The notes below the pieces were generated by a model. The model saw only the letters and a program-made list of their open reading frames with translations, was not told the DNA's origin and did not search any database. Made by a program: the position numbers and the translations under genes. Source: an uncultured Planctomycetaceae bacterium (GTDB lineage Bacteria > Planctomycetota > Planctomycetia > Pirellulales > UBA1268). From it: a DNA stretch of 60,207 nt. This document shows positions 44,402 to 53,300 of the stretch, in pieces; within the stretch, counting starts at the first letter, position 1, and each line of letters starts with the position of its first letter. The stretch spans positions 1 to 60,207 of the forward strand of contig CAJXFK010000007.1 in assembly GCA_913052575.1 (NCBI GenBank), in the 5' to 3' direction.

Positions 44402-46237
44402 TTAGTGAGCGGCGGCAGCGGCGGCCGTTGCCGCTGAATTAGGAGGATCCGTCTGCATGAGATGATCAGATTCAATTCCCGGAACGGAATACTCGTACGG
44501 CCCACGATGAACAATCGGTTGAAAGTCGAAGTTTCCATGGCCCGGCGGACTTGGAGCAGTCCATTCTAGCGTATTTGAATTCCAAGGATTTCGACCAGCT
44601 ATCGGTCCATAAAACATGCTCCAGAAAAAATTCACAGCAAAAATAATCTGAGTCGCAACCATACCCATAGCGCAATATGTCATGAACGCATTGAGCGGCT
44701 GTAGATGATGGAAGGTTTCATAGTGATAGGCATCTGCGAGCCTTCGGGGAAAACCGACCGCTCCCAAGATATGCATCGTGAAAAACGTACCGTTCAGGAA
44801 AATGAATGTGAGAAAGAAATGCACCTTCCCCCAGAACTCATTCATTGTTCGCCCAAACATTTTGGGAAACCAGAAATAAATGGCGGCCCAGACACCCATT
44901 GCAGTCCCTGCGAAGAGGACATAATGAAAATGAGCCACGATGAAATATGTATCGTGAATGAAAATATCAACCGGCGTGGCTGCCATGAAAATACCAGACA
45001 AACCACCAATAATGAACATTGAGACGAACGACAACGCAAACAGCATCGACGTCGTAAATTGAATCTTTCCACCCCAGATTGTTCCGAGCCAATTAAATGT
45101 TTTTACAGCACTCGGTAGAGCAATCATCATCGTGGAGACCATAAAGGTAACCCCGAGAGCTGGATTCATACCCGACATGAACATATGGTGCCCCCACACT
45201 ATAAATCCTAGACCAGCTATACCCGCTACCGAATAGACCATCGGGCGGTAACCAAACAATGGCTTTCTCGCGAAGCACGTCAGAATGTCTGAGACCATTC
45301 CCATTGCTGGCAAAATCATGATGTACACGGCCGGGTGGCTGTAAAACCAAAACAGATGCTGCCACAAAAGCGGCTGCCCACCCCCTGCTGTCGCAACGGC
45401 GTTGTTTACGATGTTGCCCTCGGGAGTGAAAAAACCTGTTCCAAGAGATCTATCAGCCAACTGCATAAAACCAGCTGCGGTGAGAACAGGTAGTGCAAAA
45501 GCCTGCAAAATAGCCGTAATAAACATTGACCAAATAGTCATTGGCAGGCGGAACATCGTCATGCCTGGTGCCCGCATCAGAATTATTGTGGTCATGTAAT
45601 TCACACTTCCAAGCATCGAGGACACACCAACGAAAGTAAGTCCAATAAGCCAAAGTGTTTGGCCCCACCCAGCACCGGGAGACGAATTCACGTTTGTTGA
45701 AAGCGTAGGATAACTTGTCCAGCCACTTGAAGCCGCCCCGCCCTCAACAAAGAAACTGGCTCCGAACGCAATAAACGCTGGCCACATGAACCAATAGCTC
45801 AGCATGTTAAGCGTAGGAAATGCCATATCATCCGCGCCAATCATGAGCGGGATAAGAAAATTTCCAAATGCACCGGCGAGTATTGGGATGATCACGAGGA
45901 AGATCATGACCGTCGCATGCATCGTGAACAGCATGGTATAAAACTCTGGCGCCATCTGGCCCCCTTGTTGAGCAAAAAGTTTGCCAACAACAGGAACATC
46001 AGACCATGGCCAAGCAACTTGCCAACGAACAGCAAGCGCCAGCAATCCGCCAATAAGAAACCACAGGAGCGTTGAAAAAAGAAACTGCAAACCGATCACT
46101 TTGTGATCTTTTGAAAAAACATAGGTCGAAAGAAAAGTTGACACCTTGCTGGCCGTAGACGGCTGGGCATGAACTATGGCTTCATGCTTCTGCGGCGAAT
46201 CTTGGACGCTTGTTGGTTTCGTATCTGCGGTACTCAC
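44402..46237 (-). CDS. ctaD: Cytochrome c oxidase subunit I
   Basis: The 611-residue product has the complete haem-copper oxidase core: MHATVMIFLVIIPILAG, the HPAVYIMILP CuB histidine, GHHMFMSG, and the late VAHFHYVLFAGTAM with the haem a/a3 ligands. The Tyr of the active site follows in HPAVY. The C-terminus ends in an alanine run and histidine (TAAAAAAH-like). It is the catalytic subunit that reduces O2 to water. Upstream coxII ends 73 bases away. Confidence 0.97.
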   Translation of the reverse strand: MSTADTKPTSVQDSPQKHEAIVHAQPSTASKVSTFLSTYVFSKDHKVIGLQFLFSTLLWFLIGGLLALAVRWQVAWPWSDVPVVGKLFAQQGGQMAPEFYTMLFTMHATVMIFLVIIPILAGAFGNFLIPLMIGADDMAFPTLNMLSYWFMWPAFIAFGASFFVEGGAASSGWTSYPTLSTNVNSSPGAGWGQTLWLIGLTFVGVSSMLGSVNYMTTIILMRAPGMTMFRLPMTIWSMFITAILQAFALPVLTAAGFMQLADRSLGTGFFTPEGNIVNNAVATAGGGQPLLWQHLFWFYSHPAVYIMILPAMGMVSDILTCFARKPLFGYRPMVYSVAGIAGLGFIVWGHHMFMSGMNPALGVTFMVSTMMIALPSAVKTFNWLGTIWGGKIQFTTSMLFALSFVSMFIIGGLSGIFMAATPVDIFIHDTYFIVAHFHYVLFAGTAMGVWAAIYFWFPKMFGRTMNEFWGKVHFFLTFIFLNGTFFTMHILGAVGFPRRLADAYHYETFHHLQPLNAFMTYCAMGMVATQIIFAVNFFWSMFYGPIAGRNPWNSNTLEWTAPSPPGHGNFDFQPIVHRGPYEYSVPGIESDHLMQTDPPNSAATAAAAAAH

Positions 46238-46309
46238 GGCTAACCTCGTTTGTGAAGCGATTTTCTACGTATGTCTGTTTCAGTGTGTAATTCTTAACTC
46301 ATGCAAGAA

Positions 46310-47089
46310 CTAGGTTTTGGTGCCACTCTCCTGAGTAGCCTCTTGCTCCTGATATTTAATTTCAAGCCATTCTTCAAAACGTTCTCGTGACTCAAACGTC
46401 ACCCTACCCTTCATTTTGTAGTGCCCCCAGCCGCAGAGTTCCGCACAAACGATGTCAAACACACCTTCTTCACGCGCTTTGAACCACACTGGGATTTTCA
46501 TGCCGGGGACTGCATCCTGCTTGATACGCACATTTGGCAGAAAAAAACTATGAAGTACATCCATGCTTTTCAATTGGATCAGAATGTCCTCATCAATAGG
46601 TAAATGCAGATCATTCACAAGATGAAGATCATCCGGAGTCCCAAGAACTCCATCTCGGCCAGGATATCGAAGTCTCCACTCAAATTGCCGGCCAATAACT
46701 TCAACTGTGGGAGCCATGTTGGGCCTGCGCATTTTCACATCTGCCCAAGTATTCATCTGATAGATAGCAAGAAACAACAAAACTGCAGCAGGAATAATTG
46801 TCCACACCACTTCGAGTGCATGATTTCCATGACGATATTGAACTTCTGCCTTTTTATTATTCGCATCGTACTTCCAGATGAACCAAAACAAGGCGACCTC
46901 AGTCACTATGAATACAGCACCAGTAAGCCAAAGAATGAAGTAAAACAGACCATCTACAGCAGCACCATGCTCTGAAACATCTTTGGGCAGCCAGATGTCG
47001 TAAGCAGGCGCAACAGCAAAAGTAATGACTCCCAAAATAGGGACAGCCAGAAAAAGCAGACTCCAAAAAAGACCTGCGAAACGCTTCAT
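46310..47089 (-). CDS. ctaC: Cytochrome c oxidase subunit II
   Basis: The 259-residue product has two membrane helices and a cupredoxin domain. The CuA site is complete: H180 in DVLHSFFLP and C215, C219, H223, M226 in CAELCGWGHYKM. It accepts electrons from a periplasmic cytochrome c or cupredoxin. No cytochrome c domain is fused; the neighbouring dihaem lipoprotein may serve. It begins the oxidase-subunit part of the run. Confidence 0.96.
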   Translation of the reverse strand: MKRFAGLFWSLLFLAVPILGVITFAVAPAYDIWLPKDVSEHGAAVDGLFYFILWLTGAVFIVTEVALFWFIWKYDANNKKAEVQYRHGNHALEVVWTIIPAAVLLFLAIYQMNTWADVKMRRPNMAPTVEVIGRQFEWRLRYPGRDGVLGTPDDLHLVNDLHLPIDEDILIQLKSMDVLHSFFLPNVRIKQDAVPGMKIPVWFKAREEGVFDIVCAELCGWGHYKMKGRVTFESRERFEEWLEIKYQEQEATQESGTKT

Positions 47090-47140
47090 TCCATAGCCTC
47101 CATCATTATGAACATCACTTGCCTTGAGGGTTTCTCCAAC

Positions 47141-48430
47141 TCACATGCGGTCCCGAGCCACCATCGGACGATCTGCTCCGAGCGTCCCGTTGAAGTCATA
47201 CGGGAGCGACCGAATATAATTCACAATGTCCCAGATTTCTTCGGGTGGAACTGTGCCTTTGGCTGCCGGCATTGGAGCACCATTTATTCCGGCGTGGATT
47301 CTGTAATACAAATCAAGCGGACGCATTCCCCCACGATAAACACCTTGCCGTAGATTTCTTGGCCGTATTGTGCGGGGACGCAAGGCATTTCCATCGAGCA
47401 CCGTCTCAAAGCGATCAAGCCATGCAAGTTCTCCCCGGTACTCATCTCGCTCTTCAGCAGACATCTCCCATGTCGATGCTTTTCCTGCTTGCTCAGCAGC
47501 ACCTTCCACAGTCTTGTGAGCCTGGAAAACTACTTTGTTCCAATCGTCATAATCATTTGCCTGACCATCACCGAGACCACTAACACCATGACATTTCACG
47601 CAATTCGCTTTATTGCCATAGAACAGTTCTTTGCCTTTCGCAATCGACGCGACCATATCGAGACCGGATGGCATATCAGGCACATCGATGACCGCATCAT
47701 CTGCTACCGCCCACATCTCCGAAACCGGATCAATGATTTCTTCGAACAGAAACTCCCGAGACTGTGGCAGAACACCTTGATCCTCATCATCAAGCTCGAA
47801 ATAGGCTCGCATTAACGCCAACTCAACCTCACCTCGAATGCTTAAATATTTTACATACTCTGCAAGTGCTTCAATCTTGGCATCACTCAATAATGCGAAA
47901 GATGGCATAGAACTACCTGCCAGCCCATTTCGCAACACCATGACAAGATCATCGTGAGTAGGCTTATCCGCACGCTCTGTGCTTTTAAATTTAAAAACGC
48001 CCGGACGGTAATCTCGCGGGTACGGATTGAGAAATGCCGCAGTTGGACCCATGCCATCACCAGTGACACCGTGGCAATGAGCACAATGCTCTCTGTACAA
48101 ACCATTTTTTCGACCAACAATATCACTGCGAACCGGACCCGCAGCAAGCTTAAGCTTCGCACCATCAAGGCCAATTTCTGGTGGAGCGAGTGGCTCATCC
48201 GGAGTTCCAAAAAGTGCGGTGAGAATCGTAGCGACTTGCTGCTCTTGGGAGGAAGTGAGCCGCTGCTTGGAGGATTCAACAAGGTTGAGACGAAACGAAG
48301 CTGCTGGCGTTTGACCGCAACCTGCAGCCAGAAACGGAATACAAATACCGCATAGGACAGCCAGTACGTTGCTGGTTTTTGTCCTTACTAATGTGGATGT
48401 CACACTACGACATGCGATCACGTTGTTCAC
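47141..48430 (-). CDS. Dihaem cytochrome c lipoprotein
   Basis: The 429-residue product starts at GTG 48430, with a lipobox (CIPFLAAGC). It has two c-type haem sites: CAHCH at 116-120 and CVKCH at 277-281. Each domain has a downstream methionine likely acting as ligand (SSMPSF; GGM/GAPMPA region). It fits an outer-face electron carrier between the bc-type complex and coxII, by location just before the oxidase genes. A similar layout is known for planctomycete clusters; the exact partner is inferred. Confidence 0.88.
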   Translation of the reverse strand: MNNVIACRSVTSTLVRTKTSNVLAVLCGICIPFLAAGCGQTPAASFRLNLVESSKQRLTSSQEQQVATILTALFGTPDEPLAPPEIGLDGAKLKLAAGPVRSDIVGRKNGLYREHCAHCHGVTGDGMGPTAAFLNPYPRDYRPGVFKFKSTERADKPTHDDLVMVLRNGLAGSSMPSFALLSDAKIEALAEYVKYLSIRGEVELALMRAYFELDDEDQGVLPQSREFLFEEIIDPVSEMWAVADDAVIDVPDMPSGLDMVASIAKGKELFYGNKANCVKCHGVSGLGDGQANDYDDWNKVVFQAHKTVEGAAEQAGKASTWEMSAEERDEYRGELAWLDRFETVLDGNALRPRTIRPRNLRQGVYRGGMRPLDLYYRIHAGINGAPMPAAKGTVPPEEIWDIVNYIRSLPYDFNGTLGADRPMVARDRM

Positions 48431-48551
48431 AACGATTCACTCCATTTTTAAATTAATTCTGTGTTTTTACTCTAATAAAAGAATAGACCTGCACCAGACT
48501 CCTGGAACCCACTACCCTTCTTTGGAGGGGATCCAGCCGCCAGCTATCAAC

Positions 48552-49433
48552 TTACCCACTAATTGCATCTGCCGGTATTTCAAGCGTTCCAAGATCTCGC
48601 TCTTCATTTTCTTTAAGCGTAATCTTAAACCGCCCTTTCGAATTCCATTGTAACTTTGGCTGATCAAGATTTAAGGCACCACTTCGCCCAGTAGCACGTT
48701 CGTGCCAAACTTGAAACTCAAGCGGCTCTCCGGCAGGAAGATCTGGGATTTCAAACATTCCAGTGGCAGATGAAACAGCTACATAGCCATCCTCACGAAA
48801 AACCGCATATGCCTTCATCCACGGATGAATATTACAGGTCACTGAAACAGGCAGACCCGTTTCCCGACCGGGTGTAAAAACAGTCGAATCACCAGCAGGA
48901 ATAAGTTGGTTAAAACTGCTTCCTGAGATATTCGTGTTATGGCCAATTGGATCGCTGTTCTTCACATCGATATCCTGACCGACTCGGGCCGCAAAAACAG
49001 GCGTCATAAATTCGCAATTCTTCTGATCAAAAACCAGCTTTTCAGCTGACTTTTCATTTTTCACACGGCTCGACTTTCTCAGAAAAATAACGACATTTGC
49101 CAGCCCCTTGCTCGAATCATCAACGACGAGGCTTTGCTCGAAAAGTTGCATGCCATCCTTCGAACACACTGCCATGTCTTTATCGACAACAAGTGCCTTC
49201 GGAGTTCCGACAGTTCCGGTGAATACAAACTGCCCTTTCAGGGATGCCCACCCAGTTCCAACTGCTTTTTCCTCGACCTTCTCATCCGAACTCGACTCTT
49301 TACCAAGAGCTTCTCGTAGTTCGCGGACAGCAGCCATGTCCGGCCCGGGACTTGCAACTCGTTCCCTACCACAGCCAAGGCACAATGTTACTGACCCCAG
49401 CAGGAACAACATTTCAAAACAGCGTTTCAGCAT
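48552..49433 (-). CDS. Cupredoxin-like lipoprotein (copy A)
   Basis: The 293-residue product has a lipobox (LCLGC), a charged spacer, and a cupredoxin domain with possible copper ligands H in PIGHNTN and C, H, M in TCNIHPWMKAY. A small carboxypeptidase-regulatory-like beta unit follows (GMFEIPDLPAGEPLEFQVWHE). It is paralogous to the next gene: both share SDPIGHN, VTCNIHPWMKAY and LEFQ.WHE. A mobile or tethered electron carrier between the bc-type complex and the oxidase is the likely role; not shown. Confidence 0.82.
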   Translation of the reverse strand: MLKRCFEMLFLLGSVTLCLGCGRERVASPGPDMAAVRELREALGKESSSDEKVEEKAVGTGWASLKGQFVFTGTVGTPKALVVDKDMAVCSKDGMQLFEQSLVVDDSSKGLANVVIFLRKSSRVKNEKSAEKLVFDQKNCEFMTPVFAARVGQDIDVKNSDPIGHNTNISGSSFNQLIPAGDSTVFTPGRETGLPVSVTCNIHPWMKAYAVFREDGYVAVSSATGMFEIPDLPAGEPLEFQVWHERATGRSGALNLDQPKLQWNSKGRFKITLKENEERDLGTLEIPADAISG

Positions 49434-49492
49434 CTCAGTCGATTCTCATCCTCTTCAAAAAACAGCCCAATCAATCAGGATTGGTTATTAAA

Positions 49493-50308
49493 TTAGTTAA
49501 ACACTTTGCCATCTACAACAATATCACCAAGGTCAGTCCCACCTTCTTCAACGGTGAAATCTATTCGGCCTCTTTTTGCAGAAGTCTTTTTACCGCCAAG
49601 GGTGAACTCATCGAGGTAGCCACCCTTTTCGTGCCACAGTTGGAATTCAAGTTCCTCCCCAACTGGCAGGTTTTCGATTTCAAAACTTCCGTCGGCAGCA
49701 GTAACCACGCCATAGGGATTCGGGCGAATCACGAGGTACGCTTTCATCCAAGGATGAATGTTACATGTAACTGAGGCCGGGATCGCTTCATCACGACTGA
49801 ATGTGACATCTGATGAGCCATTACTGGGAACAAGACTGTTGCTCGGCGAATTCTTCATTGTCGCAATATTGCTGTTATGACCAACTGGGTCAGAATTTTT
49901 AATTGTCAGCGTCTGTCCGGTTTGAACAAAACCTACATGAGGCTGAAAGCGACAGTCTTTATTATCAAGAACAAGCGGATCTGACTTCGAACCATCCTCA
50001 AGGTCAGGATGAACAGTCACTCCCTTTGAACGGACAAATAACACTACGTTAGCTATCCCCTTGTCGTCGGAAACAACAAGTTCTTCATTGACGAGTTTAT
50101 GCTTCCCGCACACCTCAACATCCTTGTCTGCGGTGATTTCAACTGGAGCAGGTGGCTCGCCATCAAATACGAACCTGCCTTTTAAACTCGCCCACTCAGC
50201 CGCCTGAGACTGTCCCGTGACCGCAACAAGAAGCAGGCCAAGAAAAACAATATTAACGACAGGAACCAAACTTCGATTGATGACTGTGGAAATGTTACTA
50301 CGAACCAT
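49493..50308 (-). CDS. Cupredoxin-like exported protein (copy B)
   Basis: The 271-residue product has an N-terminal signal segment (NIVFLGLLLVAVTGQSQA) instead of a lipobox. It has the same domain order as copy A, with the ligands in DPVGHNSN and TCNIHPWMKAY and the beta unit GSFEIENLPVGEELEFQLWHE. It follows the octahaem gene by 12 bases. A soluble/tethered pair may allow different carriers, but this is inferred. Confidence 0.82.
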   Translation of the reverse strand: MVRSNISTVINRSLVPVVNIVFLGLLLVAVTGQSQAAEWASLKGRFVFDGEPPAPVEITADKDVEVCGKHKLVNEELVVSDDKGIANVVLFVRSKGVTVHPDLEDGSKSDPLVLDNKDCRFQPHVGFVQTGQTLTIKNSDPVGHNSNIATMKNSPSNSLVPSNGSSDVTFSRDEAIPASVTCNIHPWMKAYLVIRPNPYGVVTAADGSFEIENLPVGEELEFQLWHEKGGYLDEFTLGGKKTSAKRGRIDFTVEEGGTDLGDIVVDGKVFN

Positions 50309-50320
50309 ACTGAAACCCTT

Positions 50321-53300
50321 TCAGAGAGGAGATTGTACCTGAGGAACGCTACCGTTAGCCCTTGAGCCCCGAGGTGGCTCTAGCACAACGTTCGCTTGTT
50401 TTACATACACTGCACCTGTGCGGACCGGCTTGTCACGACCAACTTTGGTAACGTCGTTTGACGCCGGACTGTCTATTTTCACTTGCTCACCAGAGGCCTC
50501 CGAGCCATCCGCTTTTTGAGGTACTGTCTCTTCAACCGCTTGGCTGTCAGCTGGCTGGGACGCCGCCTGAGGAAGATATGGCTCAAGTGAAAATTGACGT
50601 TTCGTGAATTCATCGTAGTGCATAAGCAGATCTGTGAGAGCACCAACCTGTTGCTCGCTATCACCGACATAAAGATCTTGGCTTACTGGCTTGTCGTGGG
50701 GAATATTTACAGGCATGCCCGTGTACGGAAGGAGCCTTTTTGGATTAGCTATCCAGTCATGCACATAATCCGGACGTAGCCGCTCATGAACACGTTCAAG
50801 TTGAGGAGCAAGAGCTTTGAGACTACCTGGCGGCGAGTAGTCACCAACCAGGTGGCATTTCACACAGTAATTATTATTAGTTACTATTTTCATTGCTCCA
50901 TCAAGATGGCCTGGATGCCGCTGCTCGGCAATATCAACGGACGATTCATCAAGGCGAGAGTCGTAGACATACGGATACTCAGCTCCATCTACCGCAGAGA
51001 AATAATCAACGAGCGCTGCTGCCTGACTCGATTGAAGGTTAAATTTCGGCATTCTCAATACAGCCGAAGGTCGAATCGGATGAGGGTTTAGGAAGAACTT
51101 ATGGAGCCATGGAGACTGCACCTTCCTGCCTTCACCAACAAGTGGTGGTGGAAGCCACCCCCACGCATCACTCGGCTTCACATTCGGATTAATTTCTTTT
51201 TCATCTTCAATAACAATCGGAAAAAGAAGCCTCGCGAGATCCCCACCCTTTGCTGGATAGTGTTTCCCAGCCTGGATCGCATCTTCGGGAACAAAGACAT
51301 TCGGCCCACCTACAAGCCTCGCTTCGCCGTCAATGAGGGCATCTTTCCAAAGCATTACAGGACGATGGAAAATAACGTCTTCTTCATCTCGCTCAACCGG
51401 TATTCCATCTTCGTCAACAAGTTGTGGGTTGCCTGTTTCAGGATCAAGAATAGGCATCCCAACCAGCGACGTGTGCCTCCTGCCAACGGTGTCGATGTCG
51501 AGAGAATCCTGCACTTGATCCGGGGTGAAATGCCCCCGAAAGAATGGGTAATCACGAAAAACGGGCGGTTCGCCCATTGTCTCGGGCTCATACGCAAGGT
51601 CCCAACGATCCATTTGCAAAGCATGGCAGCCAGAGCAGTTGAATCGCTCGGCAACAACAAGACCATCAAGCCGTGCCTTTTCACGGGGCGTTGCATGGTA
51701 CACAAATTCCGTTGCTGGCGGTTCAGCAACAAGCCCAAGAACAAACGTCATCACCTCTTCCCGCTCTTTCGAATCAAACGGGAATTGCGGCATTCGATAA
51801 CGTTCGTTGTATGATTTATTTTCAACTTTTTTGTAATCGTAACTACGTGGACGCCGTAACTTCTGCCAAAGGAATCCTTCTCGCTCGTGCGCGAGCAGTT
51901 TTTCAAGGAAGTACCCGGTATCAGAATCAACACTTTCCGGCGAAACATGATCGTGTTCATCATTTACGCCGTAAGCAAGGTCGGTCGCAAATGTGTCGTC
52001 ATCCTCAAAGACAACATTGTTGCTCACGTGCTCCTCTGAACCATGATCGGTGTCCGCATGATCAGCGTCGGAATGATCTGCAACAGAACTGCCATGCGAA
52101 GACATCATTCCCTTGTGCGGATCGTCGTGATGACCGCCATGCGAAATATCGTTCATGACAAACTGAACAACCTGCTCGAAAGCAATCCGCGACGGGTCTT
52201 TCCTGCCCCAATCCGCAAGCGCTGCACCAGCAGGCTTCGCATCTTCAAAGCCCGGAATATCATGACACGAGTAGCAAGCGAGTTTTCCTATGGTTTTTTT
52301 GCCAACGTAATTTAGAAGCACTTCATCCCGCTCGGCAGTTGCCAACCCGACAAATACATTCTCATCACCGCGAATAATCGTGCCTTCAGGAAGCCCACTA
52401 CGGAGAACCTTTTCTGCTTTTTGTGATGGAAACCGACTTTCTAAGTACAGAATCGCAAGTTCCTCGAGTGCCGTCCGCTCGTCCCCGGACATTGACGCAG
52501 AAGGGATATCTTGTGGACTCCAGCCCTCTGTCGACTGCAGGAGATAAGCGACCGCGTCGGCTGCCGGATCACTTACCGACCCGTCGCCATGAGTGACAGG
52601 CTCGAGCAACACGTTTGGCATAATGGTCCGAGGATGGTAGGCAGCTGGATTACGAAGCCAACTATAAAGCCAACGAACGCCATTCGGCTGACTCGCCACC
52701 TTGGCCCCAATTCGAGATAGATCTGGGCCATGATTGCTTTTTGCTGCTGGGAAATCTTCATGCTGATGGCATGCAAGACATCCTCGCACCTCAACCACTT
52801 TTTTTCCGCGAGTAGCATCAGCGGATGCTGTAATCCCATCATATGGAGCTACGTACGTAAATGGCTGGCTACTCGAAGTCAGGTAAGCGATCATCGAGCG
52901 TATTTCCAGAGGCTCGTAGCGTTCTGATTCCTCAAGCCCTGCTCCCTCAAGGTGCTCCCAGAGCCCGAAGAACCGCGGCATCTTGGTTGACGGACGAAAG
53001 TCCATGGGATTACGAAGCCAAGCATACAACCAATCGAAACCAACTTTCGATGCTACGTGCCGAAGACTTGGCCCCACCTTTGGAAACATGCCTGGAGTCT
53101 CAGGCGTTTTAAGAAGAGCTGAAAGAACATGCGTTCGATCAGATAGCTTCGCATCATCACCGAGTGACGCATCAGCATCTATCGCCTCACGAAGTCGCTG
53201 CCTCGCATTATTGCCATCTGGGCTAGAGACAACGTCTTGAACCCATCCGTTGAAGGTTTTGCTCATATCTTGAGTACCCGGGTCAACAGCTACCGCCTGA

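Noticed and set aside
51101-51814. 237-codon plus-strand frame within the octahaem gene
   Set aside because: Basic, low-complexity translation antisense to a clear cytochrome with CxxCH motifs.
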